Positions 1-10,675 of a stretch of DNA of 64,000 nt are shown here, piece after piece. The stretch comes from Metabacillus indicus LMG 22858 (lineage in GTDB: Bacteria; Bacillota; Bacilli; Bacillales; Bacillaceae): the NCBI RefSeq assembly GCF_000708755.2, contig NZ_JGVU02000002.1, positions 1,488,001-1,552,000 of the forward strand, read 5' to 3'. The translations under genes and the position numbers were made by a program. Below the pieces are notes generated by a model. It searched no databases. It worked only from the letters and a program-made list of their open reading frames with translations, and was not told where the DNA came from. Each line of letters begins with the position of its first letter. Within the stretch, counting starts at the first letter, position 1.

Positions 1-255
1 GTTCGGGAGCATGATCGATACGCGCTCATCTTTTTTCAGTCCCAGCTCCTGAAGGTAGGCTGCAAGTTTCAAAGATTGTTCATGGACTTCCCTGAACGTC
101 AGCTCCTTTCCCAAGAAGTGAATGGCGGTTTTTGCCGGAAACTCATCTGCTGCTTTTGTAAGATAGGCTTGTAGAGGCAGGTTGTCAAATTCTGTGTAGT
201 GGGGTATTTCGTCAGGATATAGATGAAGCCATGGTTTTTGCACTTCCATTTTCAT
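1..255 (-). CDS. lcfA: Long-chain acyl-CoA ligase, N-terminal part (cut by window edge)
   Basis: Only the first 85 codons are inside the window; the gene continues past base 1. The start ATG at 255 follows a GGGAGG ribosome site (258-263). The visible protein opens with MKMEVQKPWLHLYPDEIP and contains the N-terminal AMP-binding fold pattern (TFREVHEQSLKLAAYL, then KKDERVSIMLPN). This is typical of Bacillus fatty-acid CoA ligases, which activate fatty acids for beta-oxidation. Position next to yshE and mutS2 matches B. subtilis lcfA. The adenylation motifs lie outside the window, so the substrate cannot be judged here. An ATATTC-A-GAATAT palindrome lies upstream near 318-330; its role is unknown. 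Confidence 0.85.
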   Translation of the reverse strand, partial: MKMEVQKPWLHLYPDEIPHYTEFDNLPLQAYLTKAADEFPAKTAIHFLGKELTFREVHEQSLKLAAYLQELGLKKDERVSIMLPN

Positions 256-353
256 TCCTCCCTTTTGCTGCCATTATGACTTTTGGCTTATATAGAAAGT
301 ATACCAAAGATATATTCAGAATATAGAATATTTTTTATTAATTTAACTATATG

Positions 354-388
354 AAAAAAACCTGGATTCATGTTATGAAATCCGGGTT
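354..388 (-). terminator. Terminator downstream of yshE and the 27-aa peptide
   Basis: Read on the minus strand, an imperfect stem (AACCCGGATTTCAT pairing with ATGAATCCAGGTT) is followed directly by a run of seven T. It ends the mutS2-yshE transcript ahead of lcfA. Confidence 0.75.
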
Positions 389-481
389 CTCTTCTGGGAC
401 TGGTTTTTGGGAGCGTTTTGTCTGAAGACGCTCCCTTCCGCTGCAGTCCGCTAATATTCGATTACAGCCAATTTCACAAAC

Positions 482-565
482 TTAAGCAAAAAAGACCAGA
501 AAGATAATTCCCACTGCGATGAAAAGGCCGCATACGGCGAGCAGTACTTTCGCTAATGTTTCCAC
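482..565 (-). CDS. 27-residue hydrophobic membrane peptide
   Basis: A GTG start at 565 preceded by AAGGGGAGAAAACA, a good ribosome site, opens a 27-codon frame ending TAA. The peptide begins VETLAKVLLAVCG and is one hydrophobic segment ending in FFLVFFA-like residues (IIFLVFFA). The start lies 12 bases after the yshE stop, so it is probably translated from the yshE mRNA, and the terminator at 354-388 follows. No family is recognised. A single-pass membrane peptide, perhaps acting with YshE, is the simplest inference. It is too short to be certain it is translated. Confidence 0.55.
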   Translation of the reverse strand: METLAKVLLAVCGLFIAVGIIFLVFFA

Positions 566-577
566 TGTTTTCTCCCC

Positions 578-982
578 TTATATCCCTGCGCCGATCACGT
601 AGGACAATCCGATGGAAATGACCATTGAGATAAACCCTACAGCACGGTTGTCCTTTTGGATTTCATCATCGATTCTGAATTTCGGCGTTAAAAATTCATA
701 GATAAAATAGCCCAGCAGCAGCAGGACGAATCCAAACATGCCCCAGCCGATCATTTCAAACAGCGAATCATGCTGACCGATGGAAAAACGGAAGACGTTG
801 GCAATTCCGAAGATTTTGCCTCCTGTTGTCATCGCAACCGCTAGATTCCCTTTTTGAATTTCATCCCAGTTGTTGTACTTTGTCACAATTTCAAATATCG
901 CCAAAAAGACAACAATGCATAAGATGACCACGCTGTAATACGCAGCTGTTTGAACGAATTCATTCTCCCAAAATTGATTCAT
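578..982 (-). CDS. yshE: DUF350 family membrane protein YshE
   Basis: A 134-residue protein with four hydrophobic segments arranged as two similar halves (around residues 15-35, 50-65, 75-95 and 112-132). Each half has the DUF350 pattern: a helix pair followed by a charged IQKGNLAVA / IQKDNRAVG segment. That internal repeat is the family signature. Start ATG at 982 follows AGGAGATCTTCA. It lies 17 bases downstream of mutS2 and is likely cotranscribed. The biochemical role of the family is not established; membrane location is clear. Confidence 0.85.
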   Translation of the reverse strand: MNQFWENEFVQTAAYYSVVILCIVVFLAIFEIVTKYNNWDEIQKGNLAVAMTTGGKIFGIANVFRFSIGQHDSLFEMIGWGMFGFVLLLLGYFIYEFLTPKFRIDDEIQKDNRAVGFISMVISIGLSYVIGAGI

Positions 983-999
983 TGAAGATCTCCTAATGT

Positions 1000-3357
1000 C
1001 TATTTTAATTCAACAATCGTTACACCCGTTCCGCCTTCTCCTGCTTCTCCGTAGCGTGTGCTTTTTACGTTCCTGTGTTTTTTCAGGTATTCCTGCACCC
1101 CTGTGCGAAGGGCTCCGGTACCTTTTCCGTGGATAATGGAAATCCTCGGGTAGCCTGCAAGAACAGCATCATCCATATACTTCTCAACCCTCATGAGGGC
1201 ATTTTCGTAGCGTTCTCCCCTGAGGTCAAGCTCAAGTGATACGTGATAATCCTTACCCTTCACCACAGCAAGCGGCTTTGTTTCAACCGGTTTAGGCCTG
1301 CTGATGTATTGGAGGTCCTTTTCGTTCACTTTCATTTTCAGGATGCCGATCTGAACCTGCCATTCGCTCTCTCCTACTTTGGAAAGAAGATGGCCTTTTT
1401 GATTAAAGCTGATGACTTTGACTTCGTCGCCTTCTTCAAACCGGTGTTTCTGAGGAGCGGTTTTCACAGGTTTTTTGCTCTTTTCAAATTCCGGAACAGC
1501 TTCTTCCAGGCGTTTTTTTGCATCGATCAGCTCATGCTCTTTAATGCCTGTACGATGTTCTTTCTGCATTCTTCTCAGCTCGCGGATAATCGATTCTGCT
1601 TCCGCTTGTGCAGCTTCCACTTTTTCAGCTGCTTTCTTTTCTGCTTTTTCAAATAGTTTATCACGTTCTTCATTGAATTCCAGTATTTGTTTTTGCAGTT
1701 CAGCATGCAGATCCTCTGCATCTTTTCTCAGCTGCTCTGCCTCTGTAAGCTCAAAGTCCGAACGTTTTTTGCTCTCTTCAAGCGAGGCAATCATAGAATC
1801 TACTTCATTGCTGTCTTCGCTCATATGAGATTTCGCCCGGTCAATCACTGAATTCATGAGACCAAGGCGCTTTGAGATTTCAAATGCGTTGCTTCGTCCC
1901 GGCACACCAATCAGCAGCTTGTATGTCGGGCTCAGTGTTTCCACATTAAACTCGACACTTGCGTTCACGACGCCTTCGCGGTTGTATCCATAAGCTTTCA
2001 GCTCAGGATAATGGGTCGTAGCGATGACCCTTGCCCCCCTGTGATGAACTTCATCCAGGATGGATATCGCAAGCGCTGCGCCTTCCTGAGGATCTGTTCC
2101 TGCACCAAGCTCATCAAACAGCACGAGACTTTCAGAATCAACCCTTTTCAGAATATCCACAATGTTGACCATATGGGAAGAGAACGTACTCAAGCTCTGT
2201 TCAATCGACTGCTCGTCCCCGATATCGGCATACACATTTTCAAAAACAGCCATCTCCGATCCGTCAAGCGCAGGAATCTGAAGCCCTGACTGGGCCATCA
2301 GCGTGAACAGGCCGACGGTTTTAAGCGTGACGGTTTTTCCCCCTGTGTTAGGTCCTGTAATCACAATCGTGGAAAAATCTGTCCCGAGCTCAATGTCGTT
2401 TGGGACTACTTCGTCAGGATTTAAAAGAGGATGGCGCGCTTTGAACAATTTGATTCTTCCGCTGCCGTTCATTTCCGGCTTGGATGCTTTGATTTTTTTG
2501 GCGTAGCCTGCTTTTGTAAACATAAAGTCCATTTCGCTCAAAGCTTCGACATTGACTAGAAGTGCTTCAGACTCTTCGGCCACTTTAAGTGACAGATCCG
2601 TTAAAATCCGGTCAATTTCTATTTTTTCTTTCATTCGCGCCTGCTGAAGCGTGTTGTTCAAATCAACAATGACCTGAGGCTCAATGAAAAGCGTAGCTCC
2701 TGATGATGACTGGTCATGGACAATGCCGCCGTATGCGGAGCGGTATTCCTGCTTAACGGGAATGACATACCGTTCGTTCCGGATTGTAATGATGGCATCA
2801 GAAAGCATCTTTTGGGCAGATGACGACCTGATCATCGATTCTAATTTCTCTCTTATCCGTGATTCAGTTGTTCTAAGGGACGTTCGGATCGACCGCAGTG
2901 TGTCGCTTGCCCCGTCAAGCACCTCTCCGTTATCTCCAATGCAGTGCGAAATTTCCTGCTCAAGTTCCTGCAGAGGTTGTATTTGGGCTGCAAACCCGTC
3001 AAGGTGAGGCAGTTCAATCCCGCCATCAATCATATCCTCAATAAACCGCTTCATCTGTTTCCCGGCATAGAGGGTCCCTGAAATCTCTGTCAGTTCATAG
3101 GGATTCAGCATGCCGCCGATTTGAGCGCGCTTGATGCTGCTGCGGATATCGGTCAGCCCGCCAAGCGGAACATTGCCTTTAAGTCTCAGCACTTTAGCTG
3201 CTTCATCGGTTTGCTCCTGCCATGTTTTCACTTCTTCAACATTTGTTGAAGGAACCAGCTTGTCTGCTTTTTCTTTCGCCAAAGATGACGACGCATGCTT
3301 CACAAGCTGTTCTTTTACTTTATGAAATTCCAATACGTTCAACACTCGCTGCTGCAC
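1000..3357 (-). CDS. mutS2: MutS2 endonuclease/ATPase with Smr domain
   Basis: A 785-residue MutS-like protein without the mismatch-recognition domain. It has a core/lever helical region (1-300), an ABC-type ATPase with Walker A GPNTGGKT near residue 335 and Walker [13 protein letters not shown], a long coiled-coil insert (about 520-640), and a C-terminal Smr nuclease domain with [18 protein letters not shown] and [12 protein letters not shown]. In Bacillus, MutS2 is implicated in recombination control and in splitting collided ribosomes; that is family knowledge. Start GTG at 3357 follows GGAGGCTGTATACC. Length and domain order are normal. It lies between polX and yshE as in B. subtilis. Confidence 0.96.
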   Translation of the reverse strand: MQQRVLNVLEFHKVKEQLVKHASSSLAKEKADKLVPSTNVEEVKTWQEQTDEAAKVLRLKGNVPLGGLTDIRSSIKRAQIGGMLNPYELTEISGTLYAGKQMKRFIEDMIDGGIELPHLDGFAAQIQPLQELEQEISHCIGDNGEVLDGASDTLRSIRTSLRTTESRIREKLESMIRSSSAQKMLSDAIITIRNERYVIPVKQEYRSAYGGIVHDQSSSGATLFIEPQVIVDLNNTLQQARMKEKIEIDRILTDLSLKVAEESEALLVNVEALSEMDFMFTKAGYAKKIKASKPEMNGSGRIKLFKARHPLLNPDEVVPNDIELGTDFSTIVITGPNTGGKTVTLKTVGLFTLMAQSGLQIPALDGSEMAVFENVYADIGDEQSIEQSLSTFSSHMVNIVDILKRVDSESLVLFDELGAGTDPQEGAALAISILDEVHHRGARVIATTHYPELKAYGYNREGVVNASVEFNVETLSPTYKLLIGVPGRSNAFEISKRLGLMNSVIDRAKSHMSEDSNEVDSMIASLEESKKRSDFELTEAEQLRKDAEDLHAELQKQILEFNEERDKLFEKAEKKAAEKVEAAQAEAESIIRELRRMQKEHRTGIKEHELIDAKKRLEEAVPEFEKSKKPVKTAPQKHRFEEGDEVKVISFNQKGHLLSKVGESEWQVQIGILKMKVNEKDLQYISRPKPVETKPLAVVKGKDYHVSLELDLRGERYENALMRVEKYMDDAVLAGYPRISIIHGKGTGALRTGVQEYLKKHRNVKSTRYGEAGEGGTGVTIVELK

Positions 3358-3401
3358 GGTATACAGCCTCCTTGCTGTCTTTTAGACCCATTAGACCGCG
3401 T

Positions 3402-5126
3402 TTATCTGCTGCCTTCTTTTTTCAAAAAGGATTGCAGCTTGTCCAGGTCCCAAGTATTTATCACATTTTCAGCTTTCACCCAGCCTTTAATGGCCGTTGA
3501 AACGCCTGTTTTCATATCTTCAAGCATGTCCAGGTTATGGGCGTCCGTATTGATGGCAACCTTGACTCCTGCCTCATGCGCTTTTCTGATGTGTTCTGCA
3601 CTCAGATCAAGCCTGTTTGGGTTGGCATTCAGCTCAAGAACCGTATCTGTCTCTTTTGCAAGCTGAATCAGCATCTCAACATCAGGTTCATATCCATTCC
3701 GTTTGCCGATCAGTCTCCCGGTAGGATGTGCAATCATATGGACACGGTGGTGGTCCAGCGCCGTTTTCAGCCGTTTCATAATCACATCCTGAGGCTGGGA
3801 AAAACTAGAATGGATGGAAGCAATCACAAAATCCATGCCATCCAGCACATCGTCGCTGTAATCAAGCGTTCCGTCCGGCAGAATATCCATCTCTACACCT
3901 GCAAGAATCTTAAAATCATCGTACTGCTCATTCAGCTTATCAATTTCCTCCCGCTGTGCTTTTAACCGTTCGGGAGTCAGGCCGTTTGCAACCTTCAAAT
4001 ACTGAGAATGATCCGTAATGGCCATATAGTGATAGCCCCGGAGCCTGCACGCTTCCGCCATTTCACTGATGGTAAACGCACCATCGCTCCATGTGGAGTG
4101 CATATGGAGATCTCCTTTTATATCCTGGAGTGAAATCAGTTTTGTATCTTTGCGGTATTTTTCAACCTCTGTTCCGTCCTCCCTGATCTCGGGCGGAAAG
4201 TGAGGCAAATCAAAATGTGCATAAAACTCTTCTTCCGTTGAAAACGTCTTGATTTCGCCTGTTTCGGTATTTTCAACTCCGTACTCGCTGATCTTTTCTC
4301 CGCGCTCTTTTGCAAGCTGGCGCATTTTCACATTGTGATCTTTTGATCCCGTGAAATGATGCAGCGTTGAGGCAAATTCCTTTAATGTAACTAAACGGAA
4401 ATCGACGCCAATTTCATATTCATATAAAAGCTCGACAGATACCTTCGTATCTCCGCTTGCAATGACGGAAGAAATGTTCGGCATCTTAAGAAGCTGCTCT
4501 CTGACAAACTGCGGATGATCTGTCGCGATGATAAAGTCCAGATCTTTTACTGTTTCTCTCATGCGCCTTAAGCTTCCGGCCCTGCTGTATTTCAGAATTT
4601 CCCCGCACGACTCAATATATGTCTCAATTTCATCTGCGATCGGCAGGACAAAAGAAAGCGGAAGCCTTTCAGGGCGTGTGCCCATTTCCTTGATGGCCTC
4701 AAGGATTTTTTCTTCCGTTTTCTTGCCGAAGCCTGCCAGCGCCTGCACTTTTTCTTCTTCACATGCCTGTTTAAGAGATTCAGCATCCGTAACGCCGAGC
4801 TCCTTATACAGCTTCGCTATTTTCTTTCCGCCGAGTCCCGGCAGCTTTAACAGCGGGATAAGCCCTTGAGGCACCTCTTCCTGCAGCTGCTTCAGCGTTT
4901 CTGATTCTCCGGCTTCCATATATTCTTTAATGACAGCAGCCGTCCCTTTTCCGATGCCTGCAATCTTTGTAAAATCATCAATCGCAGTAAGACTGCGGTC
5001 ATCTGTTTCCAGAGCGTTTGCCGCTTTTCTGAAAGCTGCGGTTTTAAACGGATTTTCTCCTTTAAGCTCCATATGAACGGCAATAAGCTCAAGCAGTTTA
5101 ATGACATCTTTTTTATGTATAGTCAA
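3402..5126 (-). CDS. polX: Family X DNA polymerase with PHP domain (PolX)
   Basis: A 574-residue protein with an N-terminal helix-hairpin-helix and nucleotidyltransferase part of the Pol X family (1-320, with AGSLRRMRETVKDLDF carrying the GS and metal-binding Asp motif). A C-terminal PHP phosphoesterase domain starts at GDLHMHSTWSDG and contains several metal-ligand histidines (IASIHSS, MIAHPTGR, NTDAH). PolX enzymes fill gaps in base-excision repair; the PHP part provides 3'-5' exonuclease and AP endonuclease activity in B. subtilis. TTG start at 5126 is preceded by AGGTGAAAAACG. It follows the cvpA terminator and lies upstream of mutS2. Confidence 0.95.
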   Translation of the reverse strand: MTIHKKDVIKLLELIAVHMELKGENPFKTAAFRKAANALETDDRSLTAIDDFTKIAGIGKGTAAVIKEYMEAGESETLKQLQEEVPQGLIPLLKLPGLGGKKIAKLYKELGVTDAESLKQACEEEKVQALAGFGKKTEEKILEAIKEMGTRPERLPLSFVLPIADEIETYIESCGEILKYSRAGSLRRMRETVKDLDFIIATDHPQFVREQLLKMPNISSVIASGDTKVSVELLYEYEIGVDFRLVTLKEFASTLHHFTGSKDHNVKMRQLAKERGEKISEYGVENTETGEIKTFSTEEEFYAHFDLPHFPPEIREDGTEVEKYRKDTKLISLQDIKGDLHMHSTWSDGAFTISEMAEACRLRGYHYMAITDHSQYLKVANGLTPERLKAQREEIDKLNEQYDDFKILAGVEMDILPDGTLDYSDDVLDGMDFVIASIHSSFSQPQDVIMKRLKTALDHHRVHMIAHPTGRLIGKRNGYEPDVEMLIQLAKETDTVLELNANPNRLDLSAEHIRKAHEAGVKVAINTDAHNLDMLEDMKTGVSTAIKGWVKAENVINTWDLDKLQSFLKKEGSR

Positions 5127-5212
5127 CGTTTTTCACCTCATGTACGTGATCAAATCATCTAGTTAGAATGATACAAATAATTGAAGCAAATGTACAATCG
5201 TCTACTTGCGCC

Positions 5213-5243
5213 AAAAAAACTTCTCCTGATTGGAGGAGAAGTT
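5213..5243 (-). terminator. Terminator after cvpA
   Basis: On the minus strand an 8-bp-plus stem (AACTTCTCC with GGAGAAGT) is followed by seven T. It overlaps the cvpA stop codon, so the zapA-cvpA transcript ends here before polX. Confidence 0.8.
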
Positions 5244-5784
5244 ATTTTGGTGCATATTGGATCCACAGTTCCTGAACTTTATCTGAAAAATACGGTGTAT
5301 GGTGGACAATCACTTTGGCAATTCCCGAATCCCCCATCGCCGACTGTACTTCAGGGATGGGCAGAAGACCTCCGATAAAAAGGAGAATGAATAAAATCAA
5401 ATAGACTTCTAGAAAACCAAGAATGGCACCGGCCCATTTATTCAGCTGCTTTAATACAGGAAGGTATGTAACAAAATCAAGCATAGATCCGACAATCTGA
5501 AGCACGATCTTTGTTCCGATGAACAAGATGACAAATGCAACAGCGCGGTAGTAGGCATTCTCAAGGTTTCCGCCTGTAAAGAACGAAATGCTGGAGCTGC
5601 TATCCCCAAAGCTCGGGTATGGCACCCACAGCTCAAGCTTCGGCGCCAGAACCCCGAAGTATTTATAAGCTACAATGTAGGCGATAATGAATCCTGCAAG
5701 GTGAATGAACTGAAGGATGAATCCCCGTTTCAGTCCGACGAGCAGACCCATGATCAAAATAATTAAAAGGGCAATATCAAGCAT
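5242..5784 (-). CDS. yshB: CvpA-family integral membrane protein (YshB)
   Basis: About 180 residues with four membrane spans. The opening MLDIALLIILIMGLLVGLKR matches the CvpA/colicin V production protein family, including the conserved G-KRG turn after the first helix. An in-frame TTG at 5796 overlaps the zapA stop (TTGA), but it would touch the AAAGGA ribosome site. The ATG at 5784 is the more likely start, though its spacing is long. The function in Gram-positives is unknown. Pairing with zapA is conserved in B. subtilis. Confidence 0.85.
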   Translation of the reverse strand: MLDIALLIILIMGLLVGLKRGFILQFIHLAGFIIAYIVAYKYFGVLAPKLELWVPYPSFGDSSSSISFFTGGNLENAYYRAVAFVILFIGTKIVLQIVGSMLDFVTYLPVLKQLNKWAGAILGFLEVYLILFILLFIGGLLPIPEVQSAMGDSGIAKVIVHHTPYFSDKVQELWIQYAPK

Positions 5785-5792
5785 TAACTGCG

Positions 5793-6050
5793 TCAATCCT
5801 TTTCTGTAATTTGTCTCTCTAGTCTTTCAAATTCATCTCTTAATTTCAGGTAGTCATGAACAACATTGACCGCCGTCAGAACGGCAAGTTTATTTATATC
5901 AAGATTAGGACTTTTACTGCTGATTTCCCGCATTTTATCATCAACAATAGAAGCCACCAGACGCACATGACTTGTGCTTTCTGTGCCTACTATTGAAAAT
6001 TGCTGTCCATATATATCAACTGTCGTTTTCTTTTTTGAGTGGTTATCCAA
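5793..6050 (-). CDS. zapA: Cell division protein ZapA (FtsZ-ring associated)
   Basis: A protein of 85 residues when started at the TTG at 6050, which lies 8 bases after GGAGG; the upstream in-frame ATG at 6065 has no ribosome site. It contains the ZapA N-terminal strand motif [17 protein letters not shown], then a long helix ([15 protein letters not shown]) and a C-terminal coiled coil. ZapA bundles FtsZ filaments at midcell. It is translationally coupled to cvpA and divergent from rnhC. Confidence 0.9.
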   Translation of the reverse strand: MDNHSKKKTTVDIYGQQFSIVGTESTSHVRLVASIVDDKMREISSKSPNLDINKLAVLTAVNVVHDYLKLRDEFERLERQITEKD

Positions 6051-6168
6051 CGAAAAATCCTCCATTCTTGAGAATCCTAATCTTTATCATAACATGATAT
6101 TTAGTATAATGGAAAGATAATGCCAATCAATCCCCTACCCAATAATACTATAGAAGAGGTGTCTTCTC

Positions 6169-7107
6169 TTGTCCAATGCCGTTATAAAAATTGATCAGCA
6201 GACCATGCTGAAAATGAAAACCTATTATTCTTCCGGACTCGGATCAAAGCTTCCACCGGGTGCCGTTTTTACTGCAAAAGCAAACGGCTGCTCCATCACC
6301 GCCTACAAATCAGGGAAAGTTCTTTTCCAGGGAAATCTTGCAGCAGAAGAGGCTTCCAAATGGTCCGAACCCGAGAAAAAGGCTACTAAGAAACCTTCGC
6401 AGCAAAAGACCATTTTCAGTCCGCCGCCAAACATTTCATCTCTTTCGATCATCGGATCAGATGAAGTCGGCACGGGTGACTTTTTCGGCCCTATTACGGT
6501 CGTTGCCGCCTATGTAAAAAAGGAGCAGATTCCGCTCCTTCAAGAGCTTGGAGTAAAGGATTCAAAACACTTGAATGACACTCAGATCATTGCGATTGCG
6601 AAGGACCTTCTTAAAGTCATTCCATACTCCCTGCTGATCCTGCACAATGAAAAATACAACCAGCTCCAAAGCACGGGAATGTCCCAGGGGAAAATGAAAG
6701 CCATTTTGCATAACCAGGCGATAAACAAACTCTATGACAAGATTGCACCAGAAGAACCTGAAGGCATATTAATTGATCAATTTGCAGAGCCTTCTCTGTA
6801 TTTCAAGCACTTATCTGGAAAATCCTTCAAAAGAGAAAAAACATTTTTCAGCACTAAAGCAGAAGGAATCCACCTGGCTGTTGCGGCCGCCTCGATTCTT
6901 GCACGCTATGCCTTTTTAAAGGAAATGGACCGCCTGTCAGAAAAAGCAGGAGTTACCCTTCCAAAAGGAGCGGGAGCTAAAGTAGACGAGGCTGCCGCCG
7001 CCATCATCCTGAAAAAAGGCAGCCCGGCACTGAAAGAACTTACGAAGTTTCATTTTGCAAATACCGAAAAAGCTGAAAAAATCGCCGCAAAGAAAAGAAA
7101 AAGATAA
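6169..7107 (+). CDS. rnhC: Ribonuclease HIII
   Basis: A 312-residue type 2 RNase H. An N-terminal TBP-like substrate-binding domain (1-75, DUF3378 type) is followed by the catalytic domain, with GSDEVGTGDFFGP near residue 97 carrying the acidic active site. Further conserved elements are VKDSKHLND and HLAVAAASILARYAFL. It cleaves RNA in RNA-DNA hybrids during replication and transcription-conflict repair. TTG start at 6169 follows GAGGTG by seven bases. A weak promoter (TTTATC, 16 bp, TATAAT at 6105-6110) lies upstream. It is the only plus-strand gene in the first 12 kb and is divergent from zapA. Confidence 0.95.
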   Translation: MSNAVIKIDQQTMLKMKTYYSSGLGSKLPPGAVFTAKANGCSITAYKSGKVLFQGNLAAEEASKWSEPEKKATKKPSQQKTIFSPPPNISSLSIIGSDEVGTGDFFGPITVVAAYVKKEQIPLLQELGVKDSKHLNDTQIIAIAKDLLKVIPYSLLILHNEKYNQLQSTGMSQGKMKAILHNQAINKLYDKIAPEEPEGILIDQFAEPSLYFKHLSGKSFKREKTFFSTKAEGIHLAVAAASILARYAFLKEMDRLSEKAGVTLPKGAGAKVDEAAAAIILKKGSPALKELTKFHFANTEKAEKIAAKKRKR

Positions 7108-7147
7108 AAAAGAGCAGCCGGACCTTGATGGTCAGCTGCTCTTTTCC
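7108..7147. terminator. Bidirectional terminator between rnhC and pheT
   Basis: AAAAGAGCAGC (7108-7118) pairs with GCTGCTCTTTT (7135-7145). Both arms give T-runs on their own strand, so the hairpin serves the convergent rnhC and pheT transcripts. Confidence 0.85.
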
Positions 7148-7161
7148 TGTTCTCGCTGCGA

Positions 7162-9576
7162 TTAGCCTCTCAGCACGGCGGCAAATTTTTCCTCGACCGT
7201 GCGGAGAACTTTTTCATGCGCCTTTGTTACTTCTTCGTCTGTCAGTGTTCGCTCAGGATCAAAGTAGCGAAGAGAGAAGGCCAGTGATTTTTTATTTTCA
7301 TCAAGCTTATCGCCTTCGTATAAATCAAAAATGGAAACGTCCTTCAGCAGCTTTCCTCCAGCCTCTGAAATAGCGCTCTGCAAATCGCCCGCTACAACGT
7401 CTTTATCAACAACGAGGGCAATGTCTCTCGTCATAGACGGAAAGCGCGGAATAACAGAGAATGTTAATGGTTCTGCTTCTGTTTGAAGAAGCTCCTGAAG
7501 AGCAAGTTCAAACACGTACGTCTCAGTCAGATCCATTTGCTTTTGAAGCTTCGGATGCACCTGTCCGATAAATCCTGCAGAAACGCCGTTCAAAAGAATT
7601 TCTGCTGTACGTCCAGGATGAAGACCGTCGCGTTTTGTCTGCTGGTAAGTGATGTGTTCTTTTAAGCCTAAACGATCGAACAGGCCGTCAAGAATTCCCT
7701 TTACCACATAGAAATCGACCTGTTTCTTCTCAGCCTGCCACTGGTTAAGGTGCCACAGCCCTGTTACAGCTCCGCTTAATCGTTCTTTTTCCAGAGGCTG
7801 TTCACCTGGTCCGTTTGAAATGAACACAGAGCTCATTTCATAAAGAGCAGCCTGGTCATTTTGACGGGCAAGATTGTATTTCAGCGTCTCGAGCAAATGA
7901 GGGATTAAGCTCAGGCGAAGAACGCTGCGCTCTTCACTCATCGGCATGGACAGGCGTGTCAGATCTGAAGGCTGAAGCGCAAACTGAGAAGCTTTGTCTT
8001 CACTCGTCAGTGAGTATGTGATTGCCTGATGCAAGCCGGCTCCTTCTAAGAAGCGGCGGGCCATCCGGCGTTTTTGCTGATAATCAGTCAATTTGCCCGG
8101 TGCGGATGCGCTGACAGGGAAAGTAGACGGAATGTTGTCATAGCCGTACAGTCTTGCAACTTCTTCAATCAGATCTTCTTCTATTGTAATATCTCCGCGT
8201 CTTGTAGGAACTGTAACCGTGAAGGCACCGTTATCCTCCTGCACTTCAAACCCAAGGCGTGTAAAGATGGACTGCATTTCATTCCCTGAAATATTCATGC
8301 CGAGCACACGGTTGATTTTTTCAATGTGAACGGTCACGACTGCAGGTTCAGCTTCTAGATAATTCACTTCTGCCGATCCTGAAAGCACCTCTCCCCCCGC
8401 AAGCTCTGCCATCAGCTGGGCAGCGCGTTCGGCCGCGGCACGAACCCGGTTTGGATCGACGCCTTTTTCAAAGCGCGCACTTGCTTCACTTCTTAGGCCG
8501 TGATCTTTAGACGATTTTCTCACAGTCTGGCCGTTAAAATACGCGGACTCAAGAAGAACAGTCGTTGTATCAGAATGAACTTCTGAATTCTCCCCGCCCA
8601 TCACACCTGCGAGTGCAACCGGCTCCGTTCCGTTTGTAATGACAAGGTGCTCCGGAGTAAGGGTGCGTTTTTGTCCATCCAGTGTTACGATTTCTTCGCC
8701 ATCTTTTGCCATGCGGACAAGGATTTCTTTTGATCCTAAGCGGTCATAGTCAAAGGCATGAAGCGGCTGACCGTATTCAATCAGTACGTAGTTTGTAATA
8801 TCCACCACATTGTTGTGCGGACGAATGCCTGCGGCCATCAGTCTTGTCTGCAGCCATAGAGGAGACGGAGCGACCTTTACATTCCGAACCACTTTCGCAA
8901 CATACAGCGGATTTTCTTCTTTTGCTTCAACAGCGACAGAAATGCTCTCAGATGCCTTCTCCGAACCTTCATCGTGCGTCAGGTCAGGGTACGTTACGCT
9001 TCTGCCCAAAATAGCCGCTACTTCATGCGCAACTCCAAGCATGCTCAGGCAGTCTGAACGGTTTGGGGTAAGACCAAGCTCAAGAATCTGGTCATCACGC
9101 CCAAGTTCTGCAAGAGCATCTTTTCCAGGCTCAGCATTATTTGGAAAGACAAAGATGCCTTCAGCGTATTCTTTTGCCACCGTCTTTGATTCAAAGCCCA
9201 GTTCCTGAAGAGAACAGATCATTCCGTTTGACTCTTCGCCGCGAAGCTTTGCCTTTTTGATTTTAAAATTACCAGGAAGCACCGCGCCTACTGTTGCCAC
9301 AGCTACTTTTTGTCCTTTATCGACATTTGCAGCACCGCAAATAATTTGAACAGGGTTCTCGCCGCCTGTATCGACCAGACATTTGTTGAGCTTATCTGCA
9401 TTCGGGTGCTGCTCTTTTTCAAGCACATGCCCGACGACTACACCGCTCATCCCTTCGTTTAAAACCTCTACACCCTCTACTTCAATCCCGCTTCGGGTGA
9501 TTTTTTCTGCCAGTTCTTCTGCCGGGATTCCGCTGAGATCCACGTAATCCTGCAGCCATTTATAGGAAACAAACAT
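7162..9576 (-). CDS. pheT: Phenylalanyl-tRNA synthetase beta chain
   Basis: An 804-residue beta subunit of the alpha2-beta2 enzyme that charges tRNA-Phe. It has the N-terminal OB-fold tRNA-binding domain (about 40-155), B3/B4 editing domain ([14 protein letters not shown], then [15 protein letters not shown]), B5 domain, catalytic-like core and the C-terminal ferredoxin-fold anticodon-binding domain ([13 protein letters not shown] to the end). Start ATG at 9576 follows GGAGGGTTCCAA. It sits 14 bases downstream of pheS in one operon controlled by the Phe T-box. Confidence 0.97.
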   Translation of the reverse strand: MFVSYKWLQDYVDLSGIPAEELAEKITRSGIEVEGVEVLNEGMSGVVVGHVLEKEQHPNADKLNKCLVDTGGENPVQIICGAANVDKGQKVAVATVGAVLPGNFKIKKAKLRGEESNGMICSLQELGFESKTVAKEYAEGIFVFPNNAEPGKDALAELGRDDQILELGLTPNRSDCLSMLGVAHEVAAILGRSVTYPDLTHDEGSEKASESISVAVEAKEENPLYVAKVVRNVKVAPSPLWLQTRLMAAGIRPHNNVVDITNYVLIEYGQPLHAFDYDRLGSKEILVRMAKDGEEIVTLDGQKRTLTPEHLVITNGTEPVALAGVMGGENSEVHSDTTTVLLESAYFNGQTVRKSSKDHGLRSEASARFEKGVDPNRVRAAAERAAQLMAELAGGEVLSGSAEVNYLEAEPAVVTVHIEKINRVLGMNISGNEMQSIFTRLGFEVQEDNGAFTVTVPTRRGDITIEEDLIEEVARLYGYDNIPSTFPVSASAPGKLTDYQQKRRMARRFLEGAGLHQAITYSLTSEDKASQFALQPSDLTRLSMPMSEERSVLRLSLIPHLLETLKYNLARQNDQAALYEMSSVFISNGPGEQPLEKERLSGAVTGLWHLNQWQAEKKQVDFYVVKGILDGLFDRLGLKEHITYQQTKRDGLHPGRTAEILLNGVSAGFIGQVHPKLQKQMDLTETYVFELALQELLQTEAEPLTFSVIPRFPSMTRDIALVVDKDVVAGDLQSAISEAGGKLLKDVSIFDLYEGDKLDENKKSLAFSLRYFDPERTLTDEEVTKAHEKVLRTVEEKFAAVLRG

Positions 9577-9590
9577 TTGGAACCCTCCTT

Positions 9591-10625
9591 TTATGCTCTT
9601 TTAAATTGTTTAAGGAAACGCATGTCGTTCGTGTAAAAATGACGGATGTCATCAATGCCGTATTTCAGCATGGCAATTCGCTCCGGTCCCATGCCAAAAG
9701 CAAACCCGCTGTATTTCTTCGAATCAAACCCGGCCATCTCAAGAACATTCGGATGAACCATTCCTGCACCTAGAATTTCAATCCATCCCGTTCTTTTGCA
9801 AACACTGCAGCCATTGCCGCCGCAAACGAAGCATGAAACATCGACTTCAACTGAAGGCTCAGTAAACGGGAAAAAGCTTGGGCGCAGACGGATTTCGCGC
9901 TCTTCGCCGAACATCTTTTTAGCAAAAACTTCAAGTGTTCCTTTCAAATCGCTCATGCTGATGTTCTCGTCAATGACAAGTCCTTCAATTTGCGTGAACT
10001 GGTGTGAGTGTGTCGCATCATCATTATCACGGCGGTATACTTTGCCTGGACAAATGATTTTGACCGGTCCCTGCCCTTTAAATTTCTGCATCGTTCTTGC
10101 CTGGACAGGTGATGTGTGAGTCCGAAGCAGCGTTTCTTCCGTTATGTAGAAAGAATCCTGCATATCACGTGCCGGATGTCCTTTTGGAAGATTCAGCGCT
10201 TCAAAGTTGAAATAATCTGTCTCTACCTCAGGGCCTTCTTCAACGGAATAGCCCATGTTAAGGAAAAGGTCTTCGATTTCCTCAATGACAGACGTGATCG
10301 GATGATGATTCCCTGTGCGCACAGGTCGCCCTGGAAGTGTCACATCAATTGTTTCAGCTGCCAGCTTCTCTTCAACTGCCGCTTCCTCAAGTCCTTCTTG
10401 TTTAGCTGAAATGCTTGTGGCAATGCTCTCGCGCACCTCGTTGGCCAAAGCTCCCATCAGCGGGCGCTCTTCTGCAGAAAGTTTGCCCATTCCGCGAAGA
10501 ACTTCTGTGATTGGCCCTTTTTTACCTAGATATGATACACGGATCTCATTCAGGCTCTTTAAATCATTTGCTGCCTGAATTTTTTCAAGCGCTTCAAGCT
10601 GAAGCTGTTTTAATTGCTCCTGCAT
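9591..10625 (-). CDS. pheS: Phenylalanyl-tRNA synthetase alpha chain
   Basis: A 344-residue class II synthetase catalytic subunit. It has an N-terminal coiled-coil arm, then the core with motif 2 ([19 protein letters not shown]) and motif 3 ([18 protein letters not shown]). A four-cysteine stretch ([17 protein letters not shown]) forms the usual zinc-like loop. Start ATG at 10625 follows GGAGGAATAAACG. It is the first gene of pheST, behind the T-box leader at 10676-10948. Confidence 0.97.
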   Translation of the reverse strand: MQEQLKQLQLEALEKIQAANDLKSLNEIRVSYLGKKGPITEVLRGMGKLSAEERPLMGALANEVRESIATSISAKQEGLEEAAVEEKLAAETIDVTLPGRPVRTGNHHPITSVIEEIEDLFLNMGYSVEEGPEVETDYFNFEALNLPKGHPARDMQDSFYITEETLLRTHTSPVQARTMQKFKGQGPVKIICPGKVYRRDNDDATHSHQFTQIEGLVIDENISMSDLKGTLEVFAKKMFGEEREIRLRPSFFPFTEPSVEVDVSCFVCGGNGCSVCKRTGWIEILGAGMVHPNVLEMAGFDSKKYSGFAFGMGPERIAMLKYGIDDIRHFYTNDMRFLKQFKRA

Positions 10626-10675
10626 CGTTTATTCCTCCTTTTATTTCAGATGATTCCTGATTTTTTTGAACAAAA

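Noticed and set aside
408-436. Second terminator near yshE
   Set aside because: GGGAGCGT pairs with ACGCTCCC, but no T-run follows on either strand; it looks like part of a decayed repeat element.
1243-3666. Plus-strand open frames of 60-140 codons within mutS2 and polX
   Set aside because: They lie antisense to well-supported genes, have no ribosome sites and are Ser/Phe/Leu-rich translations of the complementary strand.
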